Shown: piece after piece, positions 7,024 to 14,338 of the stretch
Position numbering within the stretch: the first letter of the stretch is position 1
Layout: each line of letters starts with the position of its first letter
DNA from: Pseudomonadota bacterium
GTDB taxonomy: Bacteria; Pseudomonadota; Alphaproteobacteria; Rhizobiales; Xanthobacteraceae
Direction: 5' to 3'
Length of the DNA: 14,573 bases
Assembly: GCA_021779635.1 (NCBI GenBank)
Contig: JAJYAH010000084.1
Coordinates: 1-14,573 of the forward strand
Made by a program: the position numbers and the translations under genes
The notes under the pieces: generated by a model
What the model was told of the DNA's origin: nothing
The model's input: only the letters and a program-made list of their open reading frames with translations
Database searches by the model: none

Positions 7024-8085
7024 TCAGGTTATCGGTCGTTTGCCGTAGAACGCGTCATCGAGCAGCTGAAGAACGCTCTCGCGCGTGCTCGTGCGCGGAT
7101 TGTAATAAGGTGCCTGCATCACCAGCTCGGCTGCGTGATCGAGATCATCGTGTTTCATTCCAATTTCCTTTAGAGTGACCGGCGCGTTCAGTCGCGTGAT
7201 CAGGTCGAAAATTCCGGTCGCTGCGTTCGTCGTCCCCATCGCGCGCTCGACCCGCTTCATCGCCTCTGGTGCGGCGGCATAATTGTAGGCGACCGCATGG
7301 GGCAGGATGATGGTGTGAGTCTCAGCATGCGGCAAATTCCACGACCCGCCAAGCACATGACACAACTTATGGTGCAGGGCTACGCCAGCTGTTCCGAGTA
7401 CCAGGCCACAAAGCCACGCTGCGTAAAGGCAATCGCTGCGGCCGACCGGATCGTACGGATTGTTTGCTACCCGGGGCATTCCACGCGTCATCGCGCGGAT
7501 GCCCTCCTCCGCCATCATCGCAGTGATGGGATTTGAATGCTCTGCATAGAGCGCCTCGACCGCGTGCGCGATCGCATTGAAGCCGCTTGTGAGCGAAACC
7601 ATCGGCGGAAGATCGAGTGTCAGTATCGGATCGTAAATGACCGTTCTCGGTAACACCCGTCGATCACGGCCGGTCTTCTTCACGCCGGCTTCGGTGAGAC
7701 CATAGATCGGTGTCATTTCCGACCCGGAATAGGTCGTAGGGATCGCCAGTATCGGAAGGCTTGAATGCAGCGCGATGGCTTTGCCAAGCCCGATGGTCGA
7801 GCCGCCGCCCGCGGCGACCACGCAGTCCGCGTCTAGGCGGCGGGCTTGCTCCCTCGCAGCTTGGGCGACTTCGACCGGCACGTGCATTGCAGCCCCGGCG
7901 AAAACACCGGCACAGCCCTTGTCAAGCCGGCTGGCGATCTCCAGCGCCAGCGTCTGCCGGGTGGGCGTCGACAGCACCAGGGCACGCTTCGCGCCGAGTT
8001 GCTCGATCTCGTGCGGCAATTGGTCAAGCGCATGCGGCCCGAACACCACGCGAACCGGTTGCATTTCGAAAACGAAGCTTTCCAT
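7024..8085 (-). CDS. Maleylacetate reductase (iron-type alcohol dehydrogenase family)
   Basis: This enzyme reduces maleylacetate to 3-oxoadipate with NAD(P)H, the step after hydroxyquinol ring cleavage; chlorinated maleylacetates can also be dechlorinated. The 353-aa protein matches the family length. The nucleotide-binding GGGST is at residues 93-97, IPTTYSGSEMTPIYG at 115-129, and the His-rich region HHKLCHVLGG at 238-247 is followed by PHAETH. Start: the frame extends upstream to a TTG at 8136, but ATG 8085 is preceded by GGGAGAAAG and gives the standard N terminus. Known homologues are TftE, TcpD, HadD and MacA. It is divergent from the LysR gene across a 109-bp region and is followed by the Xi-class GST. 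The cluster context leaves little doubt about the substrate. Confidence 0.93.
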   Translation of the reverse strand: MESFVFEMQPVRVVFGPHALDQLPHEIEQLGAKRALVLSTPTRQTLALEIASRLDKGCAGVFAGAAMHVPVEVAQAAREQARRLDADCVVAAGGGSTIGLGKAIALHSSLPILAIPTTYSGSEMTPIYGLTEAGVKKTGRDRRVLPRTVIYDPILTLDLPPMVSLTSGFNAIAHAVEALYAEHSNPITAMMAEEGIRAMTRGMPRVANNPYDPVGRSDCLYAAWLCGLVLGTAGVALHHKLCHVLGGSWNLPHAETHTIILPHAVAYNYAAAPEAMKRVERAMGTTNAATGIFDLITRLNAPVTLKEIGMKHDDLDHAAELVMQAPYYNPRTSTRESVLQLLDDAFYGKRPIT

Positions 8086-8130
8086 CTCGGACTTTCTCCC
8101 GACCCTCGGGAAACAGGCTAGGATTTTTGT

Positions 8131-8136
8131 TGTCAA
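8131..8136 (-). promoter_or_regulatory. Candidate -35 box for maleylacetate reductase
   Basis: The minus strand carries TTGACA, a perfect -35 consensus, 46 nt upstream of the maleylacetate reductase start. The hexamer at 17-nt spacing (TTTCCC) is a poor -10. A strong -35 with a weak -10 fits an activator-dependent promoter, as expected next to a LysR gene. This is inference from consensus only. Confidence 0.35.
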
Positions 8137-8178
8137 CGCGCGGAACCCAACTGGCGTACCGGCAAGCAGGCGATTAAG

Positions 8179-8194
8179 CTATTGCCGGGGCAAT
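8179..8194 (+). promoter_or_regulatory. Inverted repeat, candidate LysR operator (copy 1)
   Basis: CTATTGCCGGGGCAAT contains a perfect inverted repeat, ATTGCC-GG-GGCAAT (8181-8194), in the divergent region between maleylacetate reductase and the LysR gene. It ends directly at the LysR ATG and covers its only ribosome-binding-like bases, so binding there could repress the regulator. A near copy occurs at 13223-13240 upstream of the flavin reductase gene. LysR proteins commonly bind such interrupted dyads in divergent promoter regions. Confidence 0.5.
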
Positions 8195-9145
8195 ATGAAG
8201 ATTATTCCGAACCAACAGACCGAAAACCTCGATCTCCACGCGCTCCGCGTACTGGACGCGCTGTTTCGCGACCGAAGCCTGACCCGCGCCGCTGAAGCGC
8301 TGCACACCAGTCAACCGGCGTTGAGCAAGACGCTGGCGCGCCTGCGGCGCTATTTCGACGATCCATTGTTTGTCCGTGTGGCATTGCACATGGAGCCGAC
8401 GGCCAAGGCGCTTGAACTCGAGAAGCCGATCCGCGCGTTGCTCGACGGAATGCAGCGTCTGCGCAACCAGCAGCTCCATTTCGACCCTTATACATCGAAT
8501 CGGACCTTCCGTGTTTTCACGCTCGACGCCGGTGTTATCGTGCTGCTCCTTCCCGTCATCAGGTTGCTGCTGAGCGATGCTCCCGGCGTAAGGGTGCGAG
8601 CTGCCCAGGTGAGCCTGCAATACCTTCATGCCTCGTTGGAGGCAGGCGAAATCGATCTCGCGATCGGCGAGTTTCCGCTGCTGATACCGGGGATCCGCCG
8701 GCAAAAGCTGTTTTCGGGGCGGCACATGAGCATTTTCCAGAAGAACCATCCGCGGCTCGGCCCCGATCCCTCGCAATCCGATTTCATTGACGAGCAACAC
8801 GTCCTCGTAACAGCGGCTGGAACGGGTCATCCTCATCAGATTGCGGAGCGCTCACTTGAGGAGCAACTTCCGCCTCGCAATGTCATCGCGCACGTACCAA
8901 GCTTCACCGCGGCCGCCATTCTTGCCAAGCACACCGATGCGGTCACAACAATGCCCGGGCCAGTCGCGGCCGTTCTCGCTCGCGAACTCGACATGCGGAT
9001 TGCAAAAGCGCCGATCAAGCTGCCGGAGTTCGAAATCGCCCAATACTGGCATGAGCGCTTCGACCGTGACCCCGGAAACCAATGGCTGCGGTCCGTCTTT
9101 AACGCCCAATTCGGCAGCGGACGGAAGTCGCCATCGCGAAAATAG
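8195..9145 (+). CDS. LysR-family transcriptional regulator of the phenol catabolic cluster
   Basis: A 316-aa LysR-type regulator. The winged helix-turn-helix spans about residues 13-72, with the family pattern DRSLTRAAEALHTSQPALSK at 26-45 and a NodD/LinR-like wing FDDPLFVRVALHMEPTAKA. The rest is the periplasmic-binding-like effector domain with EIDLAIGEFP in the usual place. Start: ATG 8195 gives the family N terminus; an open frame further upstream is not supported. It is divergent from maleylacetate reductase and convergent with the FMN reductase gene (21 nt between stops). By analogy with TcpR, HadR and PcpR it probably activates the cluster in response to a phenolic inducer or pathway intermediate (inference). 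Its start is overlapped by an inverted repeat that suggests autoregulation. Confidence 0.93.
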   Translation: MKIIPNQQTENLDLHALRVLDALFRDRSLTRAAEALHTSQPALSKTLARLRRYFDDPLFVRVALHMEPTAKALELEKPIRALLDGMQRLRNQQLHFDPYTSNRTFRVFTLDAGVIVLLLPVIRLLLSDAPGVRVRAAQVSLQYLHASLEAGEIDLAIGEFPLLIPGIRRQKLFSGRHMSIFQKNHPRLGPDPSQSDFIDEQHVLVTAAGTGHPHQIAERSLEEQLPPRNVIAHVPSFTAAAILAKHTDAVTTMPGPVAAVLARELDMRIAKAPIKLPEFEIAQYWHERFDRDPGNQWLRSVFNAQFGSGRKSPSRK

Positions 9146-9166
9146 CGTCATTACGTTGGTCCAGGC

Positions 9167-9724
9167 CTACGCCTTGTGGCGTGCTGCGAATTTGGCGAAA
9201 GCTGCGAGCTGATCGGCAACAGCTTTCCGTGTTGGCTCGTCCTTAAGCTCGAGCGTATCGGGATCGAATTTGGTCTGGGCAAGGCCCACCAAAACCTCAG
9301 GCGTTCCGAACACCGACGCGCAGAGAAACGTCAACGCCATCCGAAGATGATATTGCATGCGGGCGCCCCCGAGAGGGCCGCCGGTGGCCGACTGTATGGC
9401 GACAGGCTTGTCCTTGAACGGCTGGTTGTCCAGCCGCGATACCCAGTCCAGAGCATTCTTGAGGCCGCCCGGGATGGTCCAATTATACTCCGGTGCAACA
9501 ATGACGACGGCATCCGCCCTGCGGATCGCGTCGGCGAAATTGGTGACGTCGGCCGGAAAGCCCTTTGCTTGCACATCCGCGTTGTAGATAGGCATACCGT
9601 CATAGGGCGGAGCTTCGGAGAACCGAAACCCGGCTGGAGCCAGGGCGGGCAGCGCTCGCATCAGGGCAGTATTAAAGGAGCCCTTGCGAAGGCTGCCGCT
9701 GACCGTAATCACGTCGATGGTCAT
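9167..9724 (-). CDS. NAD(P)H-dependent FMN reductase / quinone reductase (flavodoxin-like fold)
   Basis: A 185-aa member of the NADPH-dependent FMN reductase family (ChrR/YieF/ArsH-like). GSLRKGSFN at residues 10-18 is the FMN phosphate-binding loop, and PEYNWTIPGGLKNALDW from 78 is the second flavin-binding segment. Such proteins reduce quinones, chromate or free flavin. In this cluster a benzoquinone or hydroxyquinone reductase role is likely, keeping the monooxygenase products in the hydroquinone form, as proposed for the unrelated TcpB. It lies 188 bp after hydroxyquinol dioxygenase, with a hairpin between, so it may be partly uncoupled from the upstream genes. The ribosome site GGAAAGA before ATG 9724 is modest. 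Supply of reduced FMN cannot be excluded. Confidence 0.88.
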   Translation of the reverse strand: MTIDVITVSGSLRKGSFNTALMRALPALAPAGFRFSEAPPYDGMPIYNADVQAKGFPADVTNFADAIRRADAVVIVAPEYNWTIPGGLKNALDWVSRLDNQPFKDKPVAIQSATGGPLGGARMQYHLRMALTFLCASVFGTPEVLVGLAQTKFDPDTLELKDEPTRKAVADQLAAFAKFAARHKA

Positions 9725-9837
9725 TATTGGTCTTTCCGATTGTCGACCGCACTAAGCGGGCGAACGTTGCAGGATTCGACACCTAAAGCGGACGCCCCGA
9801 TATCGATAAGCCAATGCGTCCAGCATAGAGCGCAGAC

Positions 9838-9858
9838 GCCCGGCGCTGAAGGCCGGGC
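9838..9858 (-). terminator. GC-rich hairpin after hydroxyquinol dioxygenase
   Basis: GCCCGGC (9838-9844) and GCCGGGC (9852-9858) form a perfect 7-bp stem with a 7-nt loop, 55 nt past the dioxygenase stop codon. Neither side has a T-run, so this is not a classical intrinsic terminator. It may be an mRNA-stabilising or attenuating hairpin between the dioxygenase and the FMN reductase. The rest of the 188-bp gap shows nothing clear. Confidence 0.4.
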
Positions 9859-9912
9859 AAAGTGATTGACTTCGATCAAAGCACCTGCGGCGCCTGGCAG
9901 GATTCGTTCGCT

Positions 9913-10818
9913 TCAAACCGCTGCTTCCACGACGCCATGTTGCGGCATCGAAGTCTCGCTCGTCGGCTGCAAGATAAAATCATACTCAAGCAACCAGAAG
10001 GGCTGATCGGCGATTGCACCTGTTGGCAACCTCGCACCGGCCTGGACTTGGCGGAATTCCGCGATCAACGGCGCCTTGACGCCATAGACGACATCGGTCT
10101 CGAGATAGGGACAAGACTTCTTAAACAGATGAGTGATGATTTCGTGGTGATCCGGCGCGTTGATCAGGAAATGCACGTGCGACGGTCGCATTGGGCTGAT
10201 GTCGGTCCGCAGCATCAACTCGCCAACGCTGCCATCCAGCGGAATCGAATATGGGACCGGCAGCACGGTCTGCACGACGAACGAACCATCTTGCCCGGAT
10301 TTGAACACGCCGCGCATCCATGGCTCCGCAGAGCCGCGCTGTGCCTCGTAAAGCCCGTCGCCATCGGCCTGCCATATATCGAGCGTTGCGCCGGCAATTG
10401 GACGCCCCTGCAGGTCGCGAACCGAACCGACGATAAAGCAACGCTCGCCGGGCGCGCCGCGCGCGATGTCGGAGCCATCGTCCAGATTGGGCGAGTCATG
10501 GATGTGGAACGGGCCCGTGACGGTCGTCGGAGTAGCTCCGCCGGGCAAGCGATGGTTGACGCAATCGACGAGCATGCTCACACCGAGCACGTCGGACGCG
10601 AGGATAAACTCCTGCCGCTTTTCAGTCGAAAGCTGTCCGGTGCGTGTCAGCCATTTGATCGCCGTGATCCATTCGTGCTCGCTCGGCTCAACATCCCGAA
10701 CGGAGGCGTGAAGGTGCTCGATCATCGACCGCATGATTTCGCGCAGTCGAGGGTCGGGCACAGCGTTCCATCGATCGAGAACGACGTCAGTGATATTGCT
10801 TTCAGTGACATAGGGCAT
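9913..10818 (-). CDS. chqB: Hydroxyquinol 1,2-dioxygenase (intradiol, Fe(III))
   Basis: This enzyme cleaves hydroxyquinol (benzene-1,2,4-triol), and often its chlorinated forms, between the two adjacent hydroxyls to give maleylacetate. The 301-aa protein has the N-terminal intradiol dimerisation domain and the catalytic beta sandwich. The four Fe(III) ligands are visible as Tyr157 (GDGLYEAQ), Tyr190 (PVPYSIPLDG), His214 and His216 (PSHVHFLI). Substrate-pocket sequence LETDVVYGVK resembles hydroxyquinol rather than catechol enzymes. Start: ATG 10818 has AGGAGG five bases upstream; an open frame extending further is not needed. It sits 90 nt downstream of the monooxygenase gene, and its product is used by the maleylacetate reductase encoded further on. 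Homologues include TcpC, HadC, TftH and ChqB. Confidence 0.94.
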   Translation of the reverse strand: MPYVTESNITDVVLDRWNAVPDPRLREIMRSMIEHLHASVRDVEPSEHEWITAIKWLTRTGQLSTEKRQEFILASDVLGVSMLVDCVNHRLPGGATPTTVTGPFHIHDSPNLDDGSDIARGAPGERCFIVGSVRDLQGRPIAGATLDIWQADGDGLYEAQRGSAEPWMRGVFKSGQDGSFVVQTVLPVPYSIPLDGSVGELMLRTDISPMRPSHVHFLINAPDHHEIITHLFKKSCPYLETDVVYGVKAPLIAEFRQVQAGARLPTGAIADQPFWLLEYDFILQPTSETSMPQHGVVEAAV

Positions 10819-10908
10819 GGTTTCCTCCTGACGTGCTGCGCCGGCCTTTGGCGATCCGAGGTACAAGCCCGCGCCGGAACCTCGAATCTTGGAATCATCC
10901 GCTACTTG

Positions 10909-12483
10909 CTAGATCCTCGGATCGAGAGCCGCTTCCTTGAGCCGCGCCACCTGCCCAAACGCAGCTCGCTCACCGGAAGCGGCGTCCTGTGCGCGGGCGT
11001 AGGCCGCCGACGACTTGTACTCGGTTGAATCTTCCTTCAGTTCGATGCCGCAGACCTCCCTGGCAAACTTCGCGTAGTATCCGGAGCCTGAGAATTCCGC
11101 GCGCTGCATCGTAAGCGACCGGATCGTCTGCAACGGCGTCCCGTTGAAGTTTTCGAACATGAACAGGCGTCCGCCCCAATCCGACAGATACAGGTCGCGA
11201 ATCACCCGACCGATCTTGAGCCGATCGTGAGGCCGACCGCTCGGACCCGTGTTAAGCCGCTCCAGCCACGGACCGATCTTGGAGTCGTTCCATTGTTCTT
11301 CGGTCGGAAACAACAAGGCGCTCCGACCGCACAGGTCAAGCAGCTCATACATCATCGAGGAAAAGTGCTCTAGATAGTAGGCACGGCCGAAATCGTAGAT
11401 CAGGATGTTCGGTTTGTAGTGACCGCCAGGCGTCAGAAAGCCAAGTTCTTCGGACGCGACAACATGTGCAATCATCGCTTGATGGAACCCGACAAATTTC
11501 GCGACCCGCACCTGAACCGCAGGGATCTTGCTGGTGCCGATGTGTTCGGTAATCAGGATGGCGAGACCGGCCATCAATTCGGCACGCACCATCTGGCGGA
11601 TGATCGCATGATAATGCAACCAATCGAATACGCGTTGCGGATACAGCTTGGCGTGATCCGGGTTGCCGATATGAAAGACGTATTTCCAAGGGATCAATAC
11701 ATGGTCGAATACCGTCAAATTGTCGAGTTCATCGCCTGACGATGCCAAAGGATGCTCAACGGCATCGTCCTTCACGGTGCTTTCGCGGCAGACGACGGTG
11801 ACGCCCTTGGTATTGACCGGAGTCATGGCATAGATGATCTGTTCCGCCGGGATTCCGGGACGGAAAAACACACCGATATGAATCCAGTCAGCAAATGCGG
11901 TGCCGGTCCCGATCGCCTTGACGCCGTCGACCACGATCCCCTTGTCATTGATTTCCAGCACACGAAGTGCGGGCGACTTCGCCTGGGCTTCCGGACTGGA
12001 CCGATCCGCCTGGGGATCGACAAACTGCGGCGAACAATTCAGGTCGTTGTCCCTCGCGAATTTGAAAAACTCGACGATGTTCTTTGCGAGCCCACGACGT
12101 TCCGCTCCGATAGCGGACGTCTCCCAGGGCTGGGGGTCGTCGACGTAAGTCAGCAGTGGATAGTTGTTGGTATCGGGCATGCGCGGAAACGACGTGCCGC
12201 CAACCTCGCGCATGACGGTTTCATGGTATTTGCGCTTTCGCTTCACCTCGTCCTTATTGCGATGACCAAACCACTGCATCGAGCGGCGGACGCCATCCTC
12301 ATCAAGGAATGTTACTACGTCTTCCAGATCCTTGCGGTTATGCAGGTCGTAGAAATCGGCAAGACGACGGGCGTAGTCGCGGGTCTTCGGGTGGGTGGCG
12401 ACATTGTCGATCTTGTCGTCACCAACCCAGACGTTACGACCATCGTTGAGTGCTTCGAGATATTGCGCGCCAGTGCGTGGCAT
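10909..12483 (-). CDS. hadA: FADH2-dependent halo-/nitrophenol monooxygenase (HadA/TcpA/TftD type)
   Basis: The oxygenase half of a two-component system in the HpaB/acyl-CoA-dehydrogenase-fold family. It uses FADH2 and O2 to hydroxylate phenols para or ortho with loss of halide or nitrite. From ATG 12483 the protein is 524 aa, and its numbering matches HadA as I recall it: Arg101, Gln158, Arg161, Thr193, Phe206, Arg233, Asp254, catalytic His290, Arg439 and Phe441 are all present. Start: in-frame starts at 12489 and 12534 exist, but 12483 gives the HadA-like MPRTGAQYLEALNDG and has AGGA upstream. It lies 43 nt after its flavin reductase and 90 nt before hydroxyquinol dioxygenase. Chlorophenols, nitrophenols or both are possible substrates; the sequence does not decide. 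Confidence 0.93.
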   Translation of the reverse strand: MPRTGAQYLEALNDGRNVWVGDDKIDNVATHPKTRDYARRLADFYDLHNRKDLEDVVTFLDEDGVRRSMQWFGHRNKDEVKRKRKYHETVMREVGGTSFPRMPDTNNYPLLTYVDDPQPWETSAIGAERRGLAKNIVEFFKFARDNDLNCSPQFVDPQADRSSPEAQAKSPALRVLEINDKGIVVDGVKAIGTGTAFADWIHIGVFFRPGIPAEQIIYAMTPVNTKGVTVVCRESTVKDDAVEHPLASSGDELDNLTVFDHVLIPWKYVFHIGNPDHAKLYPQRVFDWLHYHAIIRQMVRAELMAGLAILITEHIGTSKIPAVQVRVAKFVGFHQAMIAHVVASEELGFLTPGGHYKPNILIYDFGRAYYLEHFSSMMYELLDLCGRSALLFPTEEQWNDSKIGPWLERLNTGPSGRPHDRLKIGRVIRDLYLSDWGGRLFMFENFNGTPLQTIRSLTMQRAEFSGSGYYAKFAREVCGIELKEDSTEYKSSAAYARAQDAASGERAAFGQVARLKEAALDPRI

Positions 12484-12526
12484 GTTCATGTCCTGTTTTG
12501 TGTTCGCGATCCGATGGACGGCGGTG

Positions 12527-13096
12527 TTAGGCAACGTTTCGAATGGTCGCGTAATTGCGACGGTGATAGATCAGGGGCTCATCTCCCGTCGCATGCACAG
12601 TCGACAACACCTCAGCGAAGACTATACTGTGTGTTCCCACTTCCCTGATCTCCGCGATCCGGCAGTCGAGCGCGACACGAGATGTCTTGCAGTAAGGTGA
12701 GCCGGTGGTGAGCAAGCCCCATTGCGAGCTGTCGAACCGCTCATGCATCGGGACTTTGCCGACGCCGGCGAACATCTGCGATAGAGCAACCTGATCGGCT
12801 CCTAGGCTGCTGACGCAGAGGACGCCGTTTGCCTTGATGACGGCATTCGCTGCGCTCTTGCGATTGACGCAGACAAGGATAGTCGGTGGCTCATCAGTTA
12901 CCGTGCATACCGCCGAGCAGGTGAATCCTGCGATACCGTGGGCGCCATCAGTGGTTACGATGGAGACTGAGGAGGCGACCCGCGATAACGCTTCGCGAAA
13001 TTCATCCGCAGAGACATGCGCTGCCTGTTCCCGAATTGACGCACCAATCAGCTTATTCTCAACAGTTGTGGTCCGGGGTTCGGTTTGGACAAGCAT
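12527..13096 (-). CDS. hadX: Flavin reductase partner of the phenol monooxygenase (HpaC/HadX/TftC family)
   Basis: An NADH-dependent flavin reductase with the split-barrel FMN-binding fold, expected to supply FADH2 by diffusion to the HadA-type oxygenase. The 189-aa protein starts with a ~28-residue extension, then FREALSRVASSVSIVTTDG and the flavin-binding GFTCSAVCTVTDEPPTILVCVN (family S...S.D.P..L). It ends with GTHSIVFAEV, the usual NAD-binding GDH motif with Thr at the middle position, and PLIYHRRNY. Start: ATG 13096 with GGGAGAGG upstream; an open frame to 13177 lacks such a site. The gene is first in the transcription unit with the oxygenase and hydroxyquinol dioxygenase. A copy of the candidate LysR operator lies about 130 bp upstream. 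Confidence 0.92.
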   Translation of the reverse strand: MLVQTEPRTTTVENKLIGASIREQAAHVSADEFREALSRVASSVSIVTTDGAHGIAGFTCSAVCTVTDEPPTILVCVNRKSAANAVIKANGVLCVSSLGADQVALSQMFAGVGKVPMHERFDSSQWGLLTTGSPYCKTSRVALDCRIAEIREVGTHSIVFAEVLSTVHATGDEPLIYHRRNYATIRNVA

Positions 13097-13222
13097 GATC
13101 CTCTCCCTAAAGAGTATGGACTTCACCACGATCTCGAATTCATGTCGGACGTTAGGTCTTCTTGTTACGTCGAGCATGTGGCAAGATCGTCTGCGGAACC
13201 ACTGGGACAGCGGCTATTGAGA

Positions 13223-13240
13223 CTATTGCCTTGGGGGAAT
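13223..13240 (+). promoter_or_regulatory. Candidate LysR operator (copy 2) upstream of the flavin reductase gene
   Basis: CTATTGCCTTGGGGGAAT repeats the element at 8179-8194, with two extra central bases and one change in the right arm. A second CTATTG lies 9 bp to its left at 13214-13219, giving a direct repeat. The element is 127-144 bp upstream of the flavin reductase start. Apart from this I see no gene in the 294-bp gap 13097-13390; a small + strand frame there has no support. Confidence 0.45.
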
Positions 13241-13390
13241 GGAGCAGAAACTGCTGAAAGCTTTTGAGTCTGCACGGCGTGCTAGACTTAAACGACAGTC
13301 GCTGCGGACGGAATTTCGTCGCAAACAACCCCGCTGGCGGAATTCCGTTCAATCGGACCGGGAAATCTGGAGGGCGCAACAGCGCGTGGC

Positions 13391-14338
13391 TCAAGCGGCA
13401 AGCGATGGTGCGAATGCAATCAACCTCTCTGAGGCCTCGGCAACGATTTGATTGATCAGATCGCCTGTCTTCGGAATATCGTAAACAGGCGCGATGGTCT
13501 CGCGGACAGTTATGTTCGCGGTCTCGCAATCACCGGACTGCAGGGCACCCTTGAGCTCCTGTTCGTGACCGCTACATTTCGCGATGAAATCATTACGCAT
13601 GACTCGACCGGTGCGGCTGGGCGGCCAGGTTCTTCCCCGGACGACGTCATATACGCTGGTGTGAATGGTCTCGTCCCGTGATCCCGCTACAAGTGTTGCC
13701 TTTGCCGCGTCCGGGACGAGTGATTCCCGCGTCGCGGAAAACCTGGTGCCCATTAGCACACCGTCGGCCCCGAGCATGAGCGACGCTGCGAGACCTCGGC
13801 CATCAGCGATGCCACCTGCGGCAAGCACGAGGACATCGGGTGCTCGTGCAACCAACGCATCCACCACCGACGGAACGAATGGCATCGTCGAACGCAACGC
13901 CCATCCACGTCCACCCGCTTCGGCCCCCTGAGCCACCACGACGTCGGCGCCGACATCGACCGCCTCGAACGCACGATCCAGGGTATGCACCTGGCAAATA
14001 AGCGGCACGCCGGCCTTCTTGATGCGAGCCGCATAGGGGGCTGGATTCGAGAAGGACAGCATTATCGCACGCGGATGTCGCTCTAGTGCGACATCGAGCA
14101 ATCCCGGATCGTCCGGAATACTCCAGGTGATGAACCCGGCTCCAACCTCTGATCGAGTTACCTTTGCCGATTCGGTTTCGAACCAGACACGGTCAACGTA
14201 ACCGCAACCCAGCAGCCCGAGCCCTCCAGCCGCCGCTACCGCCGACGCCAAAGCTCCTCCCGCGGCCGGCGTCATCGGCGCCACCACAATCGGATGCTTG
14301 ATGTGAAAGCGCCTGGTCAGCCTGGTGGCTATGGTCAC
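13391..14338 (-). CDS. Nitronate monooxygenase-like FMN flavoprotein lacking the usual catalytic His
   Basis: A 315-aa TIM-barrel flavoprotein of the nitronate monooxygenase / 2-nitropropane dioxygenase family. IVVAPMTPAAGG at residues 17-28, GGLGLLGCGY, GADVVVAQGAEAGG at 130-143 and AAGGIADGRGLAASLMLGAD with VLMGTRF fit the FMN-binding barrel. The position normally held by the catalytic His after AGG is Arg144 (codon at 13907-13909), one base from a His codon. Oxidation of alkyl nitronates is therefore doubtful; an NADPH:quinone reductase or other reductive role is possible. Start: GTG 14338 preceded by AAGGAGAC. It is 294 bp upstream of the flavin reductase gene, in the same direction, and probably has its own promoter. 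Confidence 0.85.
   Translation of the reverse strand: MTIATRLTRRFHIKHPIVVAPMTPAAGGALASAVAAAGGLGLLGCGYVDRVWFETESAKVTRSEVGAGFITWSIPDDPGLLDVALERHPRAIMLSFSNPAPYAARIKKAGVPLICQVHTLDRAFEAVDVGADVVVAQGAEAGGRGWALRSTMPFVPSVVDALVARAPDVLVLAAGGIADGRGLAASLMLGADGVLMGTRFSATRESLVPDAAKATLVAGSRDETIHTSVYDVVRGRTWPPSRTGRVMRNDFIAKCSGHEQELKGALQSGDCETANITVRETIAPVYDIPKTGDLINQIVAEASERLIAFAPSLAA

Noticed and set aside
5814..7178. Plus-strand open frame of 454 codons across the cyclase remnant and GST gene
   Set aside because: It is antisense to the Xi-class GST, whose motifs are unambiguous; the translation shows no domain.
8086..8136. Upstream extension of maleylacetate reductase to the TTG at 8136
   Set aside because: ATG 8085 has a good ribosome site and gives the standard family N terminus; the extension covers the likely promoter.
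7775..8194. Upstream extension of the LysR frame
   Set aside because: It runs antisense into maleylacetate reductase, and the family N terminus starts at 8195.
9862..11028. Plus-strand open frame of 388 codons opposite hydroxyquinol dioxygenase
   Set aside because: It is a shadow of the dioxygenase, which has all four metal ligands and a strong ribosome site on the other strand.
11752..12648. Plus-strand open frame of 298 codons opposite the monooxygenase
   Set aside because: It is antisense to the HadA-type gene, with no recognisable content.
13239..13451. Small Arg/Gln-rich plus-strand frame in the gap before the flavin reductase promoter region
   Set aside because: It overlaps the end of the nitronate monooxygenase-like gene, has no convincing ribosome site and resembles no family I know.
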